35,225 bases of DNA from Pontiellaceae bacterium (lineage in GTDB: Bacteria > Verrucomicrobiota > Kiritimatiellia > Kiritimatiellales > Pontiellaceae): the NCBI GenBank assembly GCA_016937945.1, contig JAFGVP010000170.1, forward strand, positions 1 to 35,225. The letters run 5' to 3'. The first letter of the stretch is position 1, and each line of letters starts with the position of its first letter. Made by a program: the position numbers and the translations under genes. Under the pieces are notes generated by a model that made no database searches, was not told the origin of the DNA, and saw nothing but the letters and a program-made list of their open reading frames with translations. Shown here in pieces: positions 33,290-35,225 of this stretch.

Positions 33290-34245
33290 AATACTCCTTT
33301 GGGCAGCTGCATGGTCACGCAATGGAGTGATCCATGCTGAAGAATCAGGGTCCTGCAATCTATACCGATAATCTCCCGGTCGGGAAATGCTTTTTGCACG
33401 ACGTTCAGGGCTGCCTGATCGGCGTCATCATGGTAGGTCGGAACGAGTACGGCACCGTTGATGACCAGATAGTTTGCATAGGTTGCCGGCAACCGTTCAC
33501 CGTCGGCATCACACTTTGCCTTTGGCCAGGGAAGGGGAAGAAGCCGGTAACCGTCAAAGGCCTGCAGTTCTGCTTCCATAGCCTTGAGGCCGGCATAGTG
33601 TTCGTCGTCCGGATCATCGCACGCAACATAGATGATTGTCCGGTCGGGGCAGAGTCGTGCGAGGGTGTCGATGTGTGCGTCGGTATCGTCGCCGGCCAGT
33701 GCACCGTGGTGCAGCCAAAGAATGGTGTGGACGCCCAGCTCGTCCTTGAGCTGCTGTTCAATCTCTTCGCGGGAAAGGTGCGGGTTCCGGTTGGGATTCA
33801 GAAGACACTCCGCAGTGGTCAGCAGGGTGCCTTCGCCGTCGCTTTCGATGCTGCCGCCTTCGAGCACCAGATCGATTGTACGAACCGGAGTACTTCCAAA
33901 GGCGCCGAGCCGCTGCAGGTTGTGGGTAATGCGGTTGTCGTGCTGCGCCGCAAACTTGCCGCCCCATCCGTTGAAGGTGAAGTCCAGCAGGATCGGCTGA
34001 CCGTTCTGCTCAATAGTGATCGGGCCGAAATCGCGGGCCCAGGTATCGTTGCAGGGCACATCAAAGGTTTTCGGCCCGACGAGGATGACCTTCTGAAAGC
34101 GTTCAATGGCGGCAATAATTTCGGAAAAGGTTTTCCGGGCTTCGGGCAGGACATAATTCCAGTCGGTATTTTCATGCGGCCACGCGAGCAGCACGGCATC
34201 CTGCGGTTCCCACTCGGCGGGCCATCTTTTGGTCGGGGTATTCAT
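33286..34245 (-). CDS. aguA: Agmatine deiminase
   Basis: 319 aa. Hydrolyses agmatine to N-carbamoylputrescine and ammonia, the first step of the arginine-decarboxylase route to putrescine. Family hallmarks: WPAEWEPQDAVLLAWPHE at the N-terminus, NDTWARDFGP (66-75), LEGGSIESDGEGTLLTT (128-144), DDTDAHIDTLARL (186-198, with H191 and D193), and the nucleophile Cys C309 in GSLHCVTMQ. It is somewhat shorter than many family members (about 340-370 aa) but no motif is missing. RBS weak. Translationally coupled to the amidase gene and preceded 51 bp upstream by a small Cys-rich protein gene on the same strand. No agmatine-producing arginine decarboxylase lies in the window. Confidence 0.96.
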   Translation of the reverse strand: MNTPTKRWPAEWEPQDAVLLAWPHENTDWNYVLPEARKTFSEIIAAIERFQKVILVGPKTFDVPCNDTWARDFGPITIEQNGQPILLDFTFNGWGGKFAAQHDNRITHNLQRLGAFGSTPVRTIDLVLEGGSIESDGEGTLLTTAECLLNPNRNPHLSREEIEQQLKDELGVHTILWLHHGALAGDDTDAHIDTLARLCPDRTIIYVACDDPDDEHYAGLKAMEAELQAFDGYRLLPLPWPKAKCDADGERLPATYANYLVINGAVLVPTYHDDADQAALNVVQKAFPDREIIGIDCRTLILQHGSLHCVTMQLPKGVL

Positions 34246-34296
34246 GCGGGGAGCATTTCCAAGCCGGCCGGAAAAGACGAGCTAAAAAGCAGTCGG

Positions 34297-34602
34297 TTAC
34301 TGTTCGATGAATAGTTTTCCGAGATGACATTCGGAAAAGTGGTTACATCGGTTGGAGCAGTATTCCTTGCGCCATTTCGGGGCGCAGCCATAATAGCCGT
34401 TATGCAGAAAGTCGTCTTCTGCTTCTTCCCATGCGATAGCCCGTCCAAGCCGTTGGCCCATGTACCATTTATTTTCTTCAATAGCCTGTTTATATTGCCG
34501 GATCTGCCATTGATTCAATTGATGGTGATCACGACACCCGCCTCGTCTTTTAGGGGGTTCGCGGTCCGAATGGCCGGATGATTTGTTGTATTGTTCAATC
34601 AT
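34297..34602 (-). CDS. Small Cys-rich conserved-looking protein
   Basis: 101 aa from ATG 34602, with GGTGA about 8 nt upstream; GTG at 34611 is an alternative. A charged N-terminus (SDREPPKRRGG), then a helix-rich part (QYKQAIEENKWYMGQRLGRA, then WEEAEDDFLHN), then a C-terminal cysteine cluster YCSNRCNHFSEC (C-x3-C-x5-C) that could bind a metal. I have the impression of similar Verrucomicrobia proteins but cannot name a family. It lies directly upstream of agmatine deiminase on the same strand and may be co-transcribed. The competing frame at 34242-34481 looks like a shadow. Confidence 0.68.
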   Translation of the reverse strand: MIEQYNKSSGHSDREPPKRRGGCRDHHQLNQWQIRQYKQAIEENKWYMGQRLGRAIAWEEAEDDFLHNGYYGCAPKWRKEYCSNRCNHFSECHLGKLFIEQ

Positions 34603-34746
34603 ACAATTCACCGTTTTCTAACGTCGGAACTCTAACCCTTTATCGGATCAGCGCAACTGATATCGTAGGAATTATGAGTATTCACACATCCAAAATGCTC
34701 CTTATTTGCTGTTTGCGAGTGCAGTATGAGTGACTAGGATCCGGAT

Positions 34747-35172
34747 ATGACGAAACAACTGAATATTCAGGACGGCCTGCCGAACCGGCCGCTCATGTTG
34801 TGGGACGGTGATTGCGGTTTCTGTTTTCACTGGATTCTTCGCTGGAAAAAACTGACAGGAGAGTCGGTTGTATATCGATCTTATCAGGAAATGCTCGAGC
34901 AGTTTCCTCAGCTTGATGTCGCTGCCTGTAATCAGGCGGTTCATCTGGTGCTGCCGGATGGTTCTGTCCGGGCGGGGGCTCATGCGGTGATCACTTCTCT
35001 GTCGGTGAGTGGCCGTATGAAATGGATGCTTGCCGTGTATGAGCGACATGGATGGTTCAGGAAGACCATGGAGCGCCTGTACCGATTTGTGGCCGAGAAC
35101 CGTTCGTGGCTGCCGGGTTCGCGAACGAAGGTCAGATCGACTCACTGCTGTCCAAAACAGCAAATAGGTTAG
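34747..35172 (+). CDS. DUF393 (DCC-family) thiol-disulfide oxidoreductase-like protein
   Basis: 141 aa; ATG 34747 preceded by AGGAT. The family signature LMLWDGDCGFCFHW carries D20, C23 and C26 (D-G-D-C-x-x-C), the presumed redox pair. The later LVLPDGSVRAGAHAVITSL and RLYRFVAENRSWL segments also fit the DCC family. Physiological role not established for the family. Divergent from the Cys-rich protein gene; the 144-bp gap between them must contain both promoters, but I see no strong consensus. Complete within the window; 35173-35225 holds nothing recognisable. Confidence 0.9.
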   Translation: MTKQLNIQDGLPNRPLMLWDGDCGFCFHWILRWKKLTGESVVYRSYQEMLEQFPQLDVAACNQAVHLVLPDGSVRAGAHAVITSLSVSGRMKWMLAVYERHGWFRKTMERLYRFVAENRSWLPGSRTKVRSTHCCPKQQIG

Positions 35173-35225
35173 GTTTGACCTGCTGATTTCTCTCGGGGAA
35201 AGAGTCTTTGATCGCTGTTTTTCAA

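Noticed and set aside
33290..33358. Longer amidase start at 33358
   Set aside because: ATG 33289 has an AAAGGAGT ribosome site and begins with the expected beta-strand; the extension lies inside the deiminase gene.

Overview
The window looks like a chromosome segment of a marine-type, polysaccharide-degrading bacterium of the PVC group. Kiritimatiellota/Verrucomicrobiota (Pontiella-like) is my best guess. The basis is a secreted protein with a PEP-CTERM tail, thrombospondin-type-3 calcium repeats, a very large sensor kinase with tandem OB-like domains, an SHD1-domain protein, many secreted glycoside hydrolases, and no SusC/SusD pair. Taxonomy is inferred, not proven.

Region 1 (1-6730, + strand) handles galactose-containing polymers: a left-truncated GH27 alpha-galactosidase, a GH97 enzyme with the retaining-type Asp, a terminator, an unusual TonB-like/PA14/SHD1 membrane protein, and a GH53 endo-beta-1,4-galactanase lipoprotein.

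Region 2 (6761-30660) is a starch/alpha-glucan locus. Its minus-strand side has a PEP-CTERM protein with two starch-binding-like modules and a 1379-aa GH13 enzyme. A two-component system follows: a PA14/OB sensor kinase overlapping a LuxR-type response regulator by 4 bp. Then come an operon of a calcium-repeat protein and two tandem paralogous alpha-amylases, two small membrane-protein genes, and an operon of a six-hairpin glycosidase and a GH31 alpha-glucosidase with a SusE/F-like tail. Upstream of each of the four starch transcription units (and nowhere else that I found) lies an 18-nt motif, CTAWCCCNNNGGCTAGCT, containing a 6-4-6 dyad. This is the main finding: a candidate operator for a starch regulon, with the embedded response regulator as the prime candidate ligand.

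Region 3 (30661-31290) is a recombination scar: a 12-nt tRNA/tmRNA 3'-end-like sequence, the C-terminal tail of a tyrosine recombinase (minus strand), and the 3' part of an SHD1-family gene carrying two in-frame stops.

Region 4 (31309-34602, minus strand) is a polyamine cluster: a small Cys-rich protein, agmatine deiminase, N-carbamoylputrescine amidase and a GNAT-peptidase C39 fusion. A DUF393 thiol-disulfide protein (+) closes the window. Three copies of a long imperfect palindrome sharing GGTACGTATCGC lie in intergenic leaders at 5.5, 23.8 and 25.2 kb. One sits between the operator and start codon of the six-hairpin gene.
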